Shown here: positions 1-8,109 of the stretch, piece after piece
How positions within the stretch are numbered: the stretch's first letter is position 1
Layout: every line of letters begins with the position of its first letter
NCBI RefSeq assembly: GCF_028743495.1
Contig: NZ_CP117968.1
Reading direction: 5' to 3' (one strand)
Origin: Allobacillus halotolerans
GTDB taxonomy: Bacteria; Bacillota; Bacilli; Bacillales; Alkalibacillaceae
Length of the DNA: 64,000 nt
The notes under the pieces: model-generated
Told to the model about the DNA's origin: nothing
The model's input: only the letters and a program-made list of their open reading frames with translations
Database searches by the model: none
Program-made: the position numbers and the translations under genes

Positions 1-1
1 A

Positions 2-1018
2 ATCGAAATTTGGTCTGAACGCAAGCAGTTAATCGATGAATCCACTGAAGATATTAAAAAACGTGCTAAAAATGCGTTAAAAATGCAAATCAAACATGGC
101 ATTCAGCATGTACGGACACATGTTGATGTTGGTGATCCAGAGTTGAAAGGCATGAAAGCTCTATTAGAAGTAAAAGAAGAAATGAAACCTTGGGTCGATC
201 TTCAGCTCGTTGCTATGCCACAAGAGGGACTTTATACGAAACCAAATGCTGAGAGATTACTCATTGAAGCAATTGAAATGGGAGCCGACGTAATCGGTGG
301 CATTCCACATTATGAGCTAACGAGAGAAGACGGCGTGCGTTCTATTCATCGGATCTTAGAGTTAGCAGAAAAATACGATAAACTCGTCGATGTTCACTGT
401 GATGAAATCGATGACGATCAATCCAGATACTTAGAAGTACTTGCCGGGGAAGCACTTAAACGAGGAATCGGTCACCGTGTAACAGCAAGTCATACAACCG
501 CTATGGCTTCCTATAGTAATGCTTACACGTATAAGCTTTTCCAAACTTTAAAGAAAGCAGGCATTCATTTCGTCGCTTTACCAAAAGCAAATCTACACTT
601 GCAAGGTCGATTCGATAACTACCCAGTTCGAAGAGGATTGACAAGAGTAAAAGAAATGTTGCACGAAGGAATCAATGTTTGTTTTGGGTTGGATTCGATT
701 ATGGACCCGTGGTATCCACTTGGAGATGGAAACTTGATGCATGTCACTGAAATCGGATTGCATGCATGCCATATGACTGATTATGATCACATTGTTTCAG
801 CTCTAAATCTCGTTACAACAAACGGAGCAAAAACGTTAGGAATTGATCAACTATATGGAATTGAGCAAGGAAACGAGGCGAACATGATTGTCATTGATTC
901 GGACTCTGAATATGAAGCCATCCGGACACAAGCTCCAGTGCTTTATTCCATCCGTGAAGGTGAAATCATCGTTGAAACAAAACCTGCAGAAACAAAAATG
1001 AATTTCGAAATGGATTAA
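2..1018 (+). CDS. codA: Cytosine deaminase, 5' end outside window
   Basis: Amidohydrolase-superfamily enzyme that converts cytosine to uracil and ammonia for pyrimidine salvage in the cytosol. The frame is already open at base 2, so about 90 N-terminal residues, including the first metal-binding HxH, lie outside. Visible motifs match E. coli CodA along the whole length: VRTHVDV, the substrate-binding Gln in AMPQEG, the metal His and catalytic Glu in VHCDEIDD, His in TASHTTAM, and the metal Asp in GLDSIMDPWYP. In that last motif E. coli reads GHDD, so two pocket positions differ here (H to L, D to S), which could alter base preference. The gene ends 5 bases before a strong terminator. Family confident; exact substrate less so. 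Confidence 0.92.
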   Translation: MEIWSERKQLIDESTEDIKKRAKNALKMQIKHGIQHVRTHVDVGDPELKGMKALLEVKEEMKPWVDLQLVAMPQEGLYTKPNAERLLIEAIEMGADVIGGIPHYELTREDGVRSIHRILELAEKYDKLVDVHCDEIDDDQSRYLEVLAGEALKRGIGHRVTASHTTAMASYSNAYTYKLFQTLKKAGIHFVALPKANLHLQGRFDNYPVRRGLTRVKEMLHEGINVCFGLDSIMDPWYPLGDGNLMHVTEIGLHACHMTDYDHIVSALNLVTTNGAKTLGIDQLYGIEQGNEANMIVIDSDSEYEAIRTQAPVLYSIREGEIIVETKPAETKMNFEMD

Positions 1019-1022
1019 TTTA

Positions 1023-1054
1023 AATCCGAACGAATATTTCGTTCGGATTTTTTA
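1023..1054 (+). terminator. Rho-independent terminator of codA
   Basis: A 12-bp perfect stem (AATCCGAACGAA pairing with TTCGTTCGGATT), a 3-nt loop, and a T run immediately after the stop codon of the cytosine deaminase gene. Confidence 0.93.
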
Positions 1055-1086
1055 TAGTTGAAAGCAAACGAACTCACTTCCGCTTG

Positions 1087-1622
1087 CTTAACAAATGTTC
1101 TAATCAAAGATAGCGGGCTAAAGTGATGCTCTATCATCGAATAGAAGCGCTCTAATCAAGGATAGCGCGCCGAAAAAGATGACTACCCACGAATAGAAGC
1201 TGTCAAATCGGCGGTAGCGCTTCAGAAAAGAAGACTACCCCTGAATAAAGGCTGTCAAATCGGCGGTAGCGCTTCAGAAAAGAAGACTACCCCCGAATAG
1301 AGGCTGCCAAATCGGCGGTAGCGTGCCACAAAAGAGCGCTACCCCCGAATAGAAGCTGTCAAATCGACGGTAGCGCTTCAGAAGAGAAGACTACCCCCGA
1401 ATAGAGGCTGCCAAATCGACGGTAGCGCTTCAGAAGAGAAGACTACCCCCGAATAGAAGCTGTCAAATCGGCGATAGCGTCCCAAAAAAGAAGACTACCC
1501 CTGAATAGAGGCTGTCAAATCGACGGTAACGTGCCATAAAAGAGCACTATCCCCGAATAGAGGCTGTCAAATTAACGATAACGCTTCAGAAATCGAACGC
1601 TATCCAGCGAAAACATAGAATC
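1087..1622. repeat. 52-bp tandem array A1 (CCCGAATAG family)
   Basis: Nine clear units with the GAATA core at 1139, 1191, 1243, 1295, 1347, 1399, 1451, 1503 and 1555, exactly 52 bp apart, plus decayed half-units at both ends. Consensus elements per unit are CTACCCCCGAATAGA, a variable loop AGCTGTCAAA, then TCGGCGGTAGCG. CTACC and GGTAG can pair, so each unit is a potential stem-loop. The array fills the gap between the codA terminator and the MFS gene, and no gene is visible in it. The same family recurs at 54.3-55.0 kb. Confidence 0.93.
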
Positions 1623-1755
1623 TACTCAAAGACGAACTAACCGCTCAATCATTTCGCTGAACGCCACCTCAATGAATGCTCAAAATAAAAATGAGTGATA
1701 TAATCAACCTTTGTAAACGAATATACAGTGTCGATTTCTAAAGAGGTGAGCATTG

Positions 1756-3024
1756 ATGGCGGCATTTTTCGGAAGGATTTATTATGGTTGGATTATTGTT
1801 TTTATCGGTGCACTTGGAATTTTCTTTTCGGGACCCGGTCAAACGTACTCCAACTCTATTTTCATTGACGCATATATAGAAGATTTCGGCTGGTCTCGCT
1901 CACTGGTTTCCAGTGTTTATTCCATTGCAACATTGGTTGCTGGACTCATTATGATTTTCGTCGGTCGGTTCATCGATCGTTTCGGCCAACGTGTCATGAT
2001 GGTTGTCGTGGGAACTTTATTTGCGATTGCTTGCTTTTGGAATAGTGCCGTTTCGACCATTTGGATGCTTTCAATCGGTTTCTTTGCCATCCGTTTGCTC
2101 GGTCAAGGCAGTATGTCGCTCATTCCGAATACACTCGCTGCTCAATGGTTTGTGAAAAAAAGAGGCTTCGCTGTTAGTTTGATGGCACTTGGTAGCTTTA
2201 TCAGTGCAATGGTCTTTCCGATTATCAATACATGGTTGATTGATACATGGGATTGGCGCTTTGCTTGGCAATTTTGGGGAATTCTATTATTGGTGATTTT
2301 CGTACCAGTTGCGTTACTTGGTGTACGTAACAAACCCGAGGATATCGGGCTTGAGCCTGATGGCCCCTTAAAGCAAAAAGAAGAATTAAAACCGATTCTA
2401 GGCAGTGCGGTAGTGAAAGAAGCAGAAGAGGACTGGACATTGCAGGAAGCGAAGAAGACACGTGCTTTCTGGGCGATATTAATTTGTGTCGGCATTCCAT
2501 CAATGATCAACACCGGCATTACCTTTCATATACTATCGATTTTTGGATCGAATGATCTTTCCCCAGGAATCGCTGCGACTGTTTTAAGTTTAATGGCGAT
2601 GGTAGGTATTCCCATGTCTTTCGTCTCGGGTTTTATTACCGACCGTGTCCAGACCAATTATTTACTTCTAGCCATTTTCATCATTGAATTTATCCTTTTA
2701 TTAATGCTGCTCATTACGAATAATTTCTTTATGGCAATTCTGTTTGGTATCATATGGGGTACAGCCAACGGGTTGGAACGTATTAGTTTAAATGTTATTT
2801 GGCCGAACTATTTCGGTAGAAAATATATCGGAAGCATTAACGGTGTCGGTGTGACGATGACTGTTTTGGGCTCCTCATTAGGACCACTTCCGTTCGGTGT
2901 TGGTTTTGATTTATTTCATAGTTACACGCCAGTATTACTCGCTTCATTAATTTTTCCGGTTATAGGTATGGTTTGTGCAATCCTTGCCAAAAAACCGAAT
3001 AAATCTGAGATTCTAGCAAAATAG
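1756..3024 (+). CDS. MFS transporter, oxalate/formate-antiporter-like
   Basis: A 12-helix major facilitator carrier of about 422 residues. The N-terminal pattern YGWIIVFIGALG with GPGQTYS in helix 1, the loop motif GRFIDRFGQR after helix 2, and the matching FITDRVQTN after helix 8 are typical of the OFA/monocarboxylate branch. The substrate cannot be read from sequence. ATG at 1756 is preferred because GAGGTG lies 7 bases upstream; a TTG one codon earlier would sit only 4 bases from it. It follows codA, but the terminator and repeat array between them argue against one operon. Confidence 0.85.
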   Translation: MAAFFGRIYYGWIIVFIGALGIFFSGPGQTYSNSIFIDAYIEDFGWSRSLVSSVYSIATLVAGLIMIFVGRFIDRFGQRVMMVVVGTLFAIACFWNSAVSTIWMLSIGFFAIRLLGQGSMSLIPNTLAAQWFVKKRGFAVSLMALGSFISAMVFPIINTWLIDTWDWRFAWQFWGILLLVIFVPVALLGVRNKPEDIGLEPDGPLKQKEELKPILGSAVVKEAEEDWTLQEAKKTRAFWAILICVGIPSMINTGITFHILSIFGSNDLSPGIAATVLSLMAMVGIPMSFVSGFITDRVQTNYLLLAIFIIEFILLLMLLITNNFFMAILFGIIWGTANGLERISLNVIWPNYFGRKYIGSINGVGVTMTVLGSSLGPLPFGVGFDLFHSYTPVLLASLIFPVIGMVCAILAKKPNKSEILAK

Positions 3025-3041
3025 CTTGTGAGGTGTTGACG

Positions 3042-3197
3042 ATGAGATGTGAAGAAAAATGTTTTGTCGTAGAAATGGAAGCGAACGGGGAGTCGCAGAC
3101 GAAGCAGTTAAATGCACGGACGCCTGCAGAAGCTCGAAAAAAGATTCGAAAGCAAACGGGAGAACAGACAAAAATCATTTCTGTTTTGAAAAAATAA
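3042..3197 (+). CDS. Small conserved-looking hypothetical protein, 51 aa
   Basis: Short charged protein beginning MRCEEKCFVVEMEANG and ending KIISVLKK. It has a good ribosome site (GAGGTG before ATG), sits 17 bases after the MFS stop, and ends 3 bases before a terminator, so it is probably co-transcribed with the transporter. It carries two Cys near the N-terminus, no signal peptide and no membrane helix. The centre (residues 25-45) is rich in Lys, Arg and Gln and predicted helical. I do not recognise a family. Confidence 0.7.
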   Translation: MRCEEKCFVVEMEANGESQTKQLNARTPAEARKKIRKQTGEQTKIISVLKK

Positions 3198-3198
3198 A

Positions 3199-3241
3199 GA
3201 ACCAGCTCTTCCGCCTATTAAAGGGGAGGGGCTGGTTTTTT
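3199..3241 (+). terminator. Rho-independent terminator used as intron insertion site
   Basis: AACCAGCTCTTCC pairs with GGGGAGGGGCTGGTT and is followed by TTTTTT. The group II intron begins three bases after the T run, which is the characteristic target of group IIC introns. Confidence 0.9.
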
Positions 3242-3671
3242 AAGTGCGCCCGGCATGGGCTATAACTTGGTGGTGAAAGTCCACTACAGGCTTGGCAGTA
3301 GGAACTGTTAGCCAATGGCAAGGGTGTCCACCGTGAGGTGGAATCTGAAGGAAGCCGGAGGCAAAATCCCGAGCTGACAAACAGGAACTGTATATAAGGC
3401 TGAATTGGAACGGACGAGTTTGCTTAACAAAACAAAGTCCAATACTGCCCGAGTTCCATACAGTAAATACAGCGGCTACATGGGAGGAAGGTTATAGCTC
3501 TTACCCGGGGAGGTCTTACAAGGGTTCCCGACAAGAGGGAAGGAATTTCCCACAGGAACAATCAAGGCAGTGATGCCCTGATGAATTGTAAGAAGTCAGC
3601 AGAAGCCATAGTAATCCTCATGGATGAAGGGCTGAACTTTAGTAATCTTGGAAACAGTGGAGGTGTAAGGA

Positions 3672-5060
3672 ATGCAACAATCACAGACAACGCTTGAAGG
3701 CGACTACCCACAGGAGAATAGGATGGAGTCCGAAGGTAATGGGGGAGTGTGTAGTATTTCTTGCGGTGAAACTGAGAGAAAAGATGGTGTGTACAATCTT
3801 ATTGATAAAATTGTGAGCCATGATAACTTGAATCGTGCTTACAAGAGAGTAAAGTCCAATAAAGGCTCAGCAGGTATTGACGAGATGGAAGTGGAACAAC
3901 TCCTTGGACATTTAGTTATGAACAAGAAGTCCATTATCTCCCAAATAAGAGACGGTTCATACGAACCGAAACCTGTAAAACGTGTGCTAATTGACAAGGA
4001 AGATGGGTCAAAAAGGAAACTAGGTGTTCCAACAGTCACAGACAGATTTGTACAACAAGCCATTTCACAAGTCATAGAAATGGTGGTTGACCCAACTTTT
4101 TCTGACTTGAGTTTTGGATTTAGACCAAGAAGAAGTGCTCATGACGCCATGAAAAGAGCAAAAGAGTATTACGAAGACGGTTATCGTACAGTAGTTGATA
4201 TTGATATGAAACAATACTTTGATACGGTAAATCACGATAAACTGATGTACCATGTCGAAGAACATATCAAGGATCCTACAGTCTTTCGTCTTATCCGTAA
4301 GTTTCTTAGAAGTGGAGTCTCGATAGATGGAGAAGTTTACCCGACTGAAATCGGATGCCCACAAGGTGGTAACCTTTCTCCAATACTAAGTAATATCTAT
4401 CTTGACCAACTGGATAAGGAATTAGAGAAACGCGGGCACCGATTCATCCGCTATGCCGACGATTGTAACATTTACGTGAAATCAAAGAAAGCAGGCCATC
4501 GGGTGATGGATAGCGTAACCAAATTCTTGGAAAAGAAACTAAAACTTGTAGTCAATCGTGACAAAAGTGAAGTCGGAAGCCCATTGAAACGTAAGTTTCT
4601 AGGTTTCTGCTTACAAGTCACTAAGAAGGGCGTAGGCTTCCGCCCACACTTGAAATCAAAAAGAAAATTGGAGAAGAAGCTTAGACAACTTACCAAGCGC
4701 AATCGTAGTGGAAATATCCGCGATATCATCAAAGAAATCAATGAAGTAACAACCGGTTGGATTAACTACTATGGAATTAGCTATATGAAAACCTATATCA
4801 AAGCAATTAACCAATGGTTAAGACGCAGAATAAGGCAAATCATATGGAAACGCTGGAAAAAGGTCAAGACACGTTACAACAGTTTGCTTAAGCTTAATAT
4901 CCCAAAACAGAAAGCATGGGAATGGGCAAATACACGAAAAGGATATTGGCGTATTGCAAATAGCCATATCTTGCATAGAGCAATTGGAATTAAAATTCTC
5001 AAGAAGATAGGTCTGAAAGACTTAGACATTCTCCTTGAGAAAGCACACTTAAGCTATTGA
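3672..5060 (+). CDS. ltrA: Group II intron reverse transcriptase/maturase (class C)
   Basis: Multifunctional intron-encoded protein of 462 residues that aids splicing and reverse-transcribes the intron at a new site. The reverse-transcriptase domain spans roughly residues 45-330, with KGSAGIDEM near the start, the FGFRPRRSAHDA block, CPQGGNLSPIL, and the catalytic YADD at about 260. A maturase (X/GIIM) domain with GWINYYGI follows. There is no HNH endonuclease domain, as expected for bacterial class C. GGAGGTG lies 9 bases upstream of the ATG. The gene is uninterrupted and looks functional. Confidence 0.95.
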   Translation: MQQSQTTLEGDYPQENRMESEGNGGVCSISCGETERKDGVYNLIDKIVSHDNLNRAYKRVKSNKGSAGIDEMEVEQLLGHLVMNKKSIISQIRDGSYEPKPVKRVLIDKEDGSKRKLGVPTVTDRFVQQAISQVIEMVVDPTFSDLSFGFRPRRSAHDAMKRAKEYYEDGYRTVVDIDMKQYFDTVNHDKLMYHVEEHIKDPTVFRLIRKFLRSGVSIDGEVYPTEIGCPQGGNLSPILSNIYLDQLDKELEKRGHRFIRYADDCNIYVKSKKAGHRVMDSVTKFLEKKLKLVVNRDKSEVGSPLKRKFLGFCLQVTKKGVGFRPHLKSKRKLEKKLRQLTKRNRSGNIRDIIKEINEVTTGWINYYGISYMKTYIKAINQWLRRRIRQIIWKRWKKVKTRYNSLLKLNIPKQKAWEWANTRKGYWRIANSHILHRAIGIKILKKIGLKDLDILLEKAHLSY

Positions 5061-5127
5061 ACCGCCGTATACTGAACGGTACGTACGGTGGTGTGAGAGG
5101 ACGGAGGCTGGAAGCCTCCTCCTACTC
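5059..5127 (+). ncRNA. Group II intron domains V and VI
   Basis: Domain V is a 34-nt hairpin at 5059-5092 whose arms ACCGCCGTA and TACGGTGGT pair, with a GTACG bulge region. Domain VI follows at about 5100-5127 (GGAGGCTGGAAGCCTCC stem) and should hold the branch-point adenosine. This is the catalytic core of the ribozyme. Confidence 0.85.
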
Positions 5128-5135
5128 GATTGGAT

Positions 5136-5309
5136 TTATCGACTCGATAACTGCTGGAGTGCTTTGTTCACTTGTAAAAATCCAATCCCTGAAACTAAGG
5201 CACCTGAAGCTCCGATAATGGCTGCAATTCCAATATCTCCATACATCATCGAACCTAAAAGAATACCGACTACACCAATGATGATTAAAGTAATTCCAAC
5301 TGCTTTCAT
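5136..5309 (-). CDS. Small membrane protein, 57 aa
   Basis: Two hydrophobic helices separated by a glycine-rich turn. It begins MKAVGITLIIIGVVGILLG, has a second helix around IAAIIGASGALVSGIGF, and ends in a polar tail LQVNKALQQLSSR. The ribosome site GGGGG lies upstream of the ATG. The stop codon is only 5 bases from the inferred 3' end of the group II intron, so the intron landed in a very tight convergent gap without damaging this frame. No family recognised. Confidence 0.75.
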   Translation of the reverse strand: MKAVGITLIIIGVVGILLGSMMYGDIGIAAIIGASGALVSGIGFLQVNKALQQLSSR

Positions 5310-5394
5310 GTAAAAGCCCCCTTTTCTTTATTGTAATCGAACCGTCTGGAAATAGTAAGGATACCAAAAACATAAGGGTTGTATTTCGAATAAT

Positions 5395-5425
5395 TATCTT
5401 GTAGAATTATTATTAATTAGAGATA
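5395..5425. promoter_or_regulatory. Possible MhqR-type operator
   Basis: Inverted half-sites TATCT and AGATA flank an AT-rich spacer just upstream of the MarR-family gene. B. subtilis MhqR binds a TATCTCGAA-type inverted repeat. The match is only in the outer arms and the spacer is long, so this is tentative. Confidence 0.35.
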
Positions 5426-5459
5426 AATGAATTTGAGAAATATTAAGGGAGTGATATAT

Positions 5460-5906
5460 TTGATAGATGAACGAGACGAGGAAATGTCATTAAAATTGTT
5501 TGTTGTTTTGACACGTGCGTTGGATGCTATTCAAAAGCGTGTCATTGAAGATATTAAACATTTAGGATTAAATCCGACTGAATTTGCGGTTCTTGAGTTA
5601 ATTTATAACAAAGGGGACCAACCCATTCAGAAAATCGGTGAAAAGGTTTTGATTGCAAGCAGCAGTATAACGTATGTTGTCGATCAGTTGGAGAAGAAAG
5701 AATTGCTTGAAAGGAAGTTACATCCGAATGATCGTCGTGTGAAATTAGCAACGATCACTCAAAAAGGCAAGACGCTTATGGATGATGTATTTCCATCGCA
5801 TAAGAAAGGGTTACAAGAAATCTTCGCAGGACTTGGTGTGAAAGAAAAAGAACAGCTCATTGAGCAATTGAAAAAACTCGGGATACATGCTCAAAACTTA
5901 AGTTAG
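5460..5906 (+). CDS. mhqR: MarR-family regulator, MhqR-like
   Basis: Winged-helix repressor of 148 residues. The segment LKLFVVLTRALDAI followed by LGLNPTEFAVLELIYNKGDQ and the wing with DRRVKLATIT matches B. subtilis MhqR, which responds to quinones and represses ring-cleaving dioxygenase genes. The recognition helix is around IASSSITYVVDQL. TTG at 5460 is chosen because GGGAGTG precedes it at normal spacing; an ATG 33 bases upstream lacks a ribosome site. The gene is 11 bases ahead of two dioxygenase-like genes, so the operon is probably autoregulated. Confidence 0.85.
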   Translation: MIDERDEEMSLKLFVVLTRALDAIQKRVIEDIKHLGLNPTEFAVLELIYNKGDQPIQKIGEKVLIASSSITYVVDQLEKKELLERKLHPNDRRVKLATITQKGKTLMDDVFPSHKKGLQEIFAGLGVKEKEQLIEQLKKLGIHAQNLS

Positions 5907-5917
5907 GAGGCGTGAGT

Positions 5918-6859
5918 ATGGCAAAACAAACGAGAGGAATTCACCATATTTCAGCCATCGTCGGTCATCCGCAAGAAAACGTCGATTTTTATGCAGGTGT
6001 ACTTGGATTGCGATTAGTCAAAAAAACGGTTAACTTTGATGACCCGGGTACGTATCATTTATATTTTGGTGATGAAGAGGGAAGTCCAGGCACGATCATT
6101 ACCTTTTTCCCTTGGGCGAATGGTCGTAAAGGAAGAATAGGAGATGGTCAAGTAGGTGTGACGACGTATGTTGTGCCAATAGGGTCATTGGAGGATTGGA
6201 GAAAACGACTGGAAAGTTTCCAAATTTCAATTAGAGAAACGGAACGCTTTGGTGAAACGTATTTGCAATTTGATGACCCACACGGACTTCATCTTGAACT
6301 CGTTGAACGTGAGGCTAGAGAGAATAACTTATGGGAATTTGATGGCATCACGCCAGGTATGGCGATTAAAGGATTTGGCGGGGGCATTTTATATTCATCC
6401 AATCCGACTAAAACGGCCAATTTACTTGAAGACCAGATGGGTTTAACGGAAATCGATGCGGATGATGAATATATTCGTTATCAATCGCAGGCAGATATCG
6501 GGAACATCATTGATGTAAAAATGGCATCAAATGACCGAGGCATGATGGGTGTAGGAACAGTGCACCACATTGCATGGAGAGCAACTGACGATAATGACTT
6601 AAGAGACTGGCAAGAACATTTACATCAAAGTGGATTCGGCGTCACAGAAGTCAAAGACCGAAACTATTTCAACTCTATTTATTTTAAAGAGCACGGTGGA
6701 ATTCTGTTTGAAATGGCGACCGATTCCCCAGGTTTCGCGATTGATGAAAATAGAGATGAGCTTGGTAGTGAATTAAAGCTACCGCCTCAGTATGAAAATC
6801 TTCGCGATCAATTAACTGAATCATTATATCCAATTGAAGTTAGAAAGCGATCGAAATAA
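5918..6859 (+). CDS. Ring-cleaving dioxygenase, VOC superfamily (MhqO/MhqA-like)
   Basis: About 313 residues made of two vicinal-oxygen-chelate modules. Metal-ligand pattern: His in GIHHISAIVG near the N-terminus, a mid-protein Glu in HLELVER, a second His pair in VGTVHHIAWRA, and Glu in GGILFEMATDSPGFA. Related B. subtilis proteins act in hydroquinone and catechol resistance, probably opening the aromatic ring. AGGAGG is 7 bases before the ATG at 5918; the GTG at 5912 is too close. It belongs to a three-gene operon with the MarR regulator. Confidence 0.85.
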   Translation: MAKQTRGIHHISAIVGHPQENVDFYAGVLGLRLVKKTVNFDDPGTYHLYFGDEEGSPGTIITFFPWANGRKGRIGDGQVGVTTYVVPIGSLEDWRKRLESFQISIRETERFGETYLQFDDPHGLHLELVEREARENNLWEFDGITPGMAIKGFGGGILYSSNPTKTANLLEDQMGLTEIDADDEYIRYQSQADIGNIIDVKMASNDRGMMGVGTVHHIAWRATDDNDLRDWQEHLHQSGFGVTEVKDRNYFNSIYFKEHGGILFEMATDSPGFAIDENRDELGSELKLPPQYENLRDQLTESLYPIEVRKRSK

Positions 6860-6878
6860 ATTTATGGAGGAATTTTTA

Positions 6879-7862
6879 ATGGAACAATTAAAGGGCATGC
6901 ACCACGTAACAGCCATTACAAGCAGTGCGGAGAAGAACTATGAATTTTTCACATATACGTTAGGTATGCGCTTAGTGAAGAAGACAGTGAACCAAGACGA
7001 TATTCAGACGTATCATTTATTTTTCGCGGACGATCAAGGGAATCCAGGAACAGACATGACATTCTTTGATTTTCCTGGTATCCCTAAGGGACAGCACGGA
7101 ACAAACGAAATCGCCAGAACATCCTTCCGCGTACCAAGTGATGAAGCACTTGATTATTGGGTGAAGCGATTTAATCGCCTAGAAGTTAAACACCAAGGAA
7201 TTCAAGAACAATTCGGCAAGAAAATACTTCCGTTCGTTGACTTTGATGACCAACAATATCAGTTGATTTCTGATGAAAACGATAACGGGGTTGCACCTGG
7301 AACGCCATGGCAAGACGGCCCAATTCCACTGGAATATGCAATCACTGGTTTAGGCCCGATTATCGTCCGCGTTGATGACTATGAATTTTTCAAAAAAATG
7401 ATGGAGCAAATCTTGAAATTTAAGGAAATTGACAAGGAAGATTCATTCCATCTATTTGAAACGGGTGAAGGCGGAAATGGTGGCCAAATAATCGTAGAAT
7501 ACAACACGGTTTTACCAAGGCATCAACAAGGTTACGGAACCGTTCATCACGCCGCATTTCGTGTTTCAAACAAAGAAAAACTGGAAGACTGGATTAACCA
7601 TTTCCAAAAAGTTGGATTACCGAACTCTGGATTCGTTGAACGATTTTATTTCGGTTCATTATATGCTCAAGTCGCACCACAAATTTTATTTGAAATTGCG
7701 ACAGACGGACCAGGATTCATGGATGACGAGCCATACGAAACACTTGGTGAAAAACTAGCATTGCCACCAAAATTGGAACCACAATGTGAGGAAATTGAAA
7801 AAATGGTTCGCCCGATTGACACAGTCAGAAGTACGAAGACGTTCGAAAAAGAATATGAGTAA
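6879..7862 (+). CDS. Second ring-cleaving dioxygenase-like VOC protein
   Basis: Paralogue of the preceding gene, 327 residues, with the same module order: MHHVTAITS, LVKKTVNQDD, YHLFFADDQGNPGTD, YGTVHHAAFRV and ILFEIATDGPGFM. The two genes probably arose by tandem duplication and then diverged; they may act on different quinone substrates. ATG at 6879 has GGAGG 8 bases upstream, only 19 bases after the previous stop. A terminator follows immediately, closing the operon. Confidence 0.85.
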   Translation: MEQLKGMHHVTAITSSAEKNYEFFTYTLGMRLVKKTVNQDDIQTYHLFFADDQGNPGTDMTFFDFPGIPKGQHGTNEIARTSFRVPSDEALDYWVKRFNRLEVKHQGIQEQFGKKILPFVDFDDQQYQLISDENDNGVAPGTPWQDGPIPLEYAITGLGPIIVRVDDYEFFKKMMEQILKFKEIDKEDSFHLFETGEGGNGGQIIVEYNTVLPRHQQGYGTVHHAAFRVSNKEKLEDWINHFQKVGLPNSGFVERFYFGSLYAQVAPQILFEIATDGPGFMDDEPYETLGEKLALPPKLEPQCEEIEKMVRPIDTVRSTKTFEKEYE

Positions 7863-7867
7863 AATGG

Positions 7868-7893
7868 AGCCCAACGTCATGTTGGGCTTTTTT
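7868..7893 (+). terminator. Terminator of the mhq-like operon
   Basis: Seven-base stem GCCCAAC/GTTGGGC with loop GTCAT, followed by TTTTTT. Confidence 0.93.
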
Positions 7894-7903
7894 GATATGA
7901 GGG

Positions 7904-8048
7904 TAAGGCACATATATTTTTAAGTTAGTCACATATATCTTTAAATTGGGATCATATTTTTTGATGAGGGGTTCATAGATCAATGAAATAGGGCCAAATA
8001 GATGTTTACAGGCCCATATTTTTCTTATTTAGGCTCATATCATTCCAT
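7904..8048. repeat. 21-bp tandem array H1 (CATAT family)
   Basis: Seven degenerate 21-bp units with the CATA-type core at 7911, 7932, 7953, 7974, 7995, 8015 and 8036 (one step of 20). Typical units read GGCTCATAT or GTCACATAT followed by a variable AT-rich stretch. It fills the gap between the mhq terminator and the AEC gene. The same family forms a larger array near 60.4-60.7 kb. Confidence 0.88.
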
Positions 8049-8109
8049 CCCGCCTAACCTCAACAGCTAAATTATGGTAAGATACAGGTAGAACAAACGA
8101 AGGTATGGA

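Larger units (their letters stand above)
3244..5130 (+). mobile_element. Group IIC intron, apparently complete
   Basis: The 5' end GTGCGCCCGGCATGGG closely resembles the Oceanobacillus iheyensis class C intron. Other conserved ribozyme segments follow (CAAGGGTGTCC, GGAATCTGAAGGAAG, AACAAAACAAAGTCC, TTACCCGGGGAGGTC), then the maturase gene in domain IV, a 34-nt domain V and a domain VI ending CCTACTCGAT. The 3' boundary at 5130 is inferred from that ending. The element lies directly behind a terminator stem, as the class requires. It should self-splice from RNA and move by target-primed reverse transcription. Confidence 0.92.
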
